A DNA stretch of 15,554 nucleotides. Source: an uncultured Nostocoides sp. (GTDB taxonomy: Bacteria > Actinomycetota > Actinomycetes > Actinomycetales > Dermatophilaceae). The DNA is taken from positions 1-15,554 of the forward strand of contig CAKZIH010000306.1 in assembly GCA_936931335.1 (NCBI GenBank), written 5' to 3'. This document shows positions 14,664 through 15,554 of this stretch, piece after piece. The notes below the pieces were generated by a model. The model made no database searches. It was not told the DNA's origin and saw only the letters and a list, made by a program, of their open reading frames with translations. Made by a program: the position numbers and the translations under genes. Each line of letters begins with the position of its first letter. Positions within the stretch are counted from its first letter, which is position 1.

Positions 14664-15496
14664 TCAGCCGACGTCACGGACCTGCCACCTGCTGCCGGAC
14701 CACGCCAGGTGCAGCCGCAATGCACTCCCTCGTTGCGCCGGCACTCGGGTGGTATGGCCGTCGGGTCCGGTCACCGTAAAGGCGGAGGTGTCGACCACGG
14801 CGTCGAGGACCACCCGGTCGGCGCTTGCTCCGGCGGCCCGGCCCCGGGCGCTGCGCACGGTGAACTCCAGGCCCACATAGCGCACCCGGTCCGCGCGGGC
14901 GCGGGCGAGCGCGGCCGAATCCGCCCGGAGCGCGGCCGATCGCGGAGCGTCCAGCACCGTCAGCACCTCGGTATCCAGGTCGAGCCACGCCCGGGTTCGT
15001 AGTCGAGACAGCTCGCTGGCCACCGCGCGGGGGTCGGTAAGTGGGCCCGTGGGATCGGCGATCGGCCGGTGGCCGGGGATCGCCGGGGCGGCCGAGCTCG
15101 CCTCGGGTGCGGGTGCGCTCGGGTCGGTTGGCGCGCTGGGGTCCGCCGACGCGCTGGGTCAGCGGGCATTGGCTCGGGCTCCGGCTGCGAACCGGGGGCC
15201 CGCGACGCGGGGGCAGAATTCGCCGCGGGAGCGGCCGCCGGCGCCACCGGCCCGGCGGTTGCCGGATCCGCCGAACGCAGGAGCGGAGCCACGATGACGA
15301 ATCCGAACAGCGCGGCCAGCAGCAGCACCGGCACATAGCGCACCGGGCGGGCCGAGAGCCATCCCCAGCCGTCGGCCGCCCGCTGCGCGAGCGTCCTCGA
15401 ACCACCGCGGGGACGCCGCCCACCGGCCACGCGTTCGGCGCGATGTCGGCGCCCGCTCGCTTGGCTGCCCCCTCCCCGGGCGGGGCCCCTGGCCAT
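14664..15496 (-). pseudogene. frameshifted single-pass membrane protein of unknown function
   Basis: Two frame segments make one protein of about 278 residues. The N-terminal part (ATG 15496) has an Arg/Gly-rich cytoplasmic stretch of about 50 residues, one membrane helix (about 52-72, VRYVPVLLLAALFGFVIVAP) and an Ala/Pro-rich linker ending QPEPEPMPADP. The other frame, open from 15158, continues with a similar Pro/Ser/Ala linker (PSASADPSAPTDPSAPAP) and a globular domain from about DPRAVASELSRLRTRAWLDL to the TGA at 14664. One missing base in the run at 15156-15158 joins them. The final domain, with RVRYVGLEFTVRSARG and LRLHLAWSGSRWQVRDVG, loosely resembles the extracellular NTF2-like tails of actinobacterial kinase-type membrane proteins; this is a weak guess. 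The N-terminal frame stays open to the window edge, so the protein may begin further upstream. Confidence 0.55.
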
Positions 15497-15554
15497 TCTG
15501 CGGACCGTCCCGCCAGCCGCTCCCCGCCCTGCGTCTGCACGTCGACCAGCGTCC

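Noticed and set aside
14656..14670. Terminator hairpin between the exported protein and membrane protein genes
   Set aside because: The stem is just 5 bp (CGGCT/AGCCG), overlaps the stop codon of the minus-strand gene, and has no U-tract.

Overview
The window is GC-rich with GC-ending codons and many GTG starts. Gene content and order point to a high-GC Gram-positive actinobacterium. The -10-like TANNNT boxes placed directly against start codons, and the gene families present, fit Micrococcales (Dermatophilaceae/Intrasporangiaceae-like), but I cannot fix the genus from sequence alone. All but one of the apparently intact genes are metabolic housekeeping genes.

Layout: (1) 16-2498, a glycerate-2-kinase (-) and a stand-alone quinolinate synthase nadA (+), divergent from a 137-bp promoter region. 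(2) 2499-3837, an accessory island between the convergent 3' ends of nadA and a dipeptidase gene. It holds a twice-frameshifted minus-strand gene of the actinobacterial 'AbiEi-like winged helix plus DUF559/Vsr-like endonuclease' type, bracketed by two related palindromic arrays (47/52 identical over their core). (3) 3838-5821, an M20 dipeptidase (-) and a two-TM DUF3043 protein (+), divergent from overlapping promoters. (4) 5889-13149, a lipoyl-centred metabolic block: gcvT (-) divergent from a plus-strand run pepA-lpdA-sucB(dlaT/aceF)-TIGR01777 epimerase, with 4-bp overlaps at two junctions. This resembles the Mycobacterium tuberculosis order gcvT-pepB-ephD-dlaT-Rv2216-lipB-lipA, with lpdA in the ephD position and no lipB/lipA following. 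(5) 13235-14617, an exported protein that looks like a degenerate NodB/CE4 polysaccharide-deacetylase fold behind an Ig-like domain. (6) 14664-window end, a minus-strand single-pass membrane protein interrupted by an apparent frameshift.

How the genes connect: LpdA (E3) and SucB (E2, two lipoyl domains) form the core of an actinobacterial pyruvate/2-oxoglutarate dehydrogenase. GcvT acts on a lipoyl-bound intermediate of glycine cleavage, which shares the same E3. The peptidases and glycerate kinase feed amino acids and C3 units into central metabolism.

The most unusual signals are the palindromic arrays bracketing the endonuclease-like pseudogene; a strong by-eye excess of CATAC/GTATG with a matching deficit of CGTAC/GTACG, which places rare codons such as ATA in conserved genes; a perfect 13-bp inverted repeat at the start of the epimerase gene; six genes whose -10-like box sits 6-7 nt from the start codon (leaderless); and an exported deacetylase-like protein lacking the metal-binding histidines. 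No gene-free stretch exceeds 300 bases.
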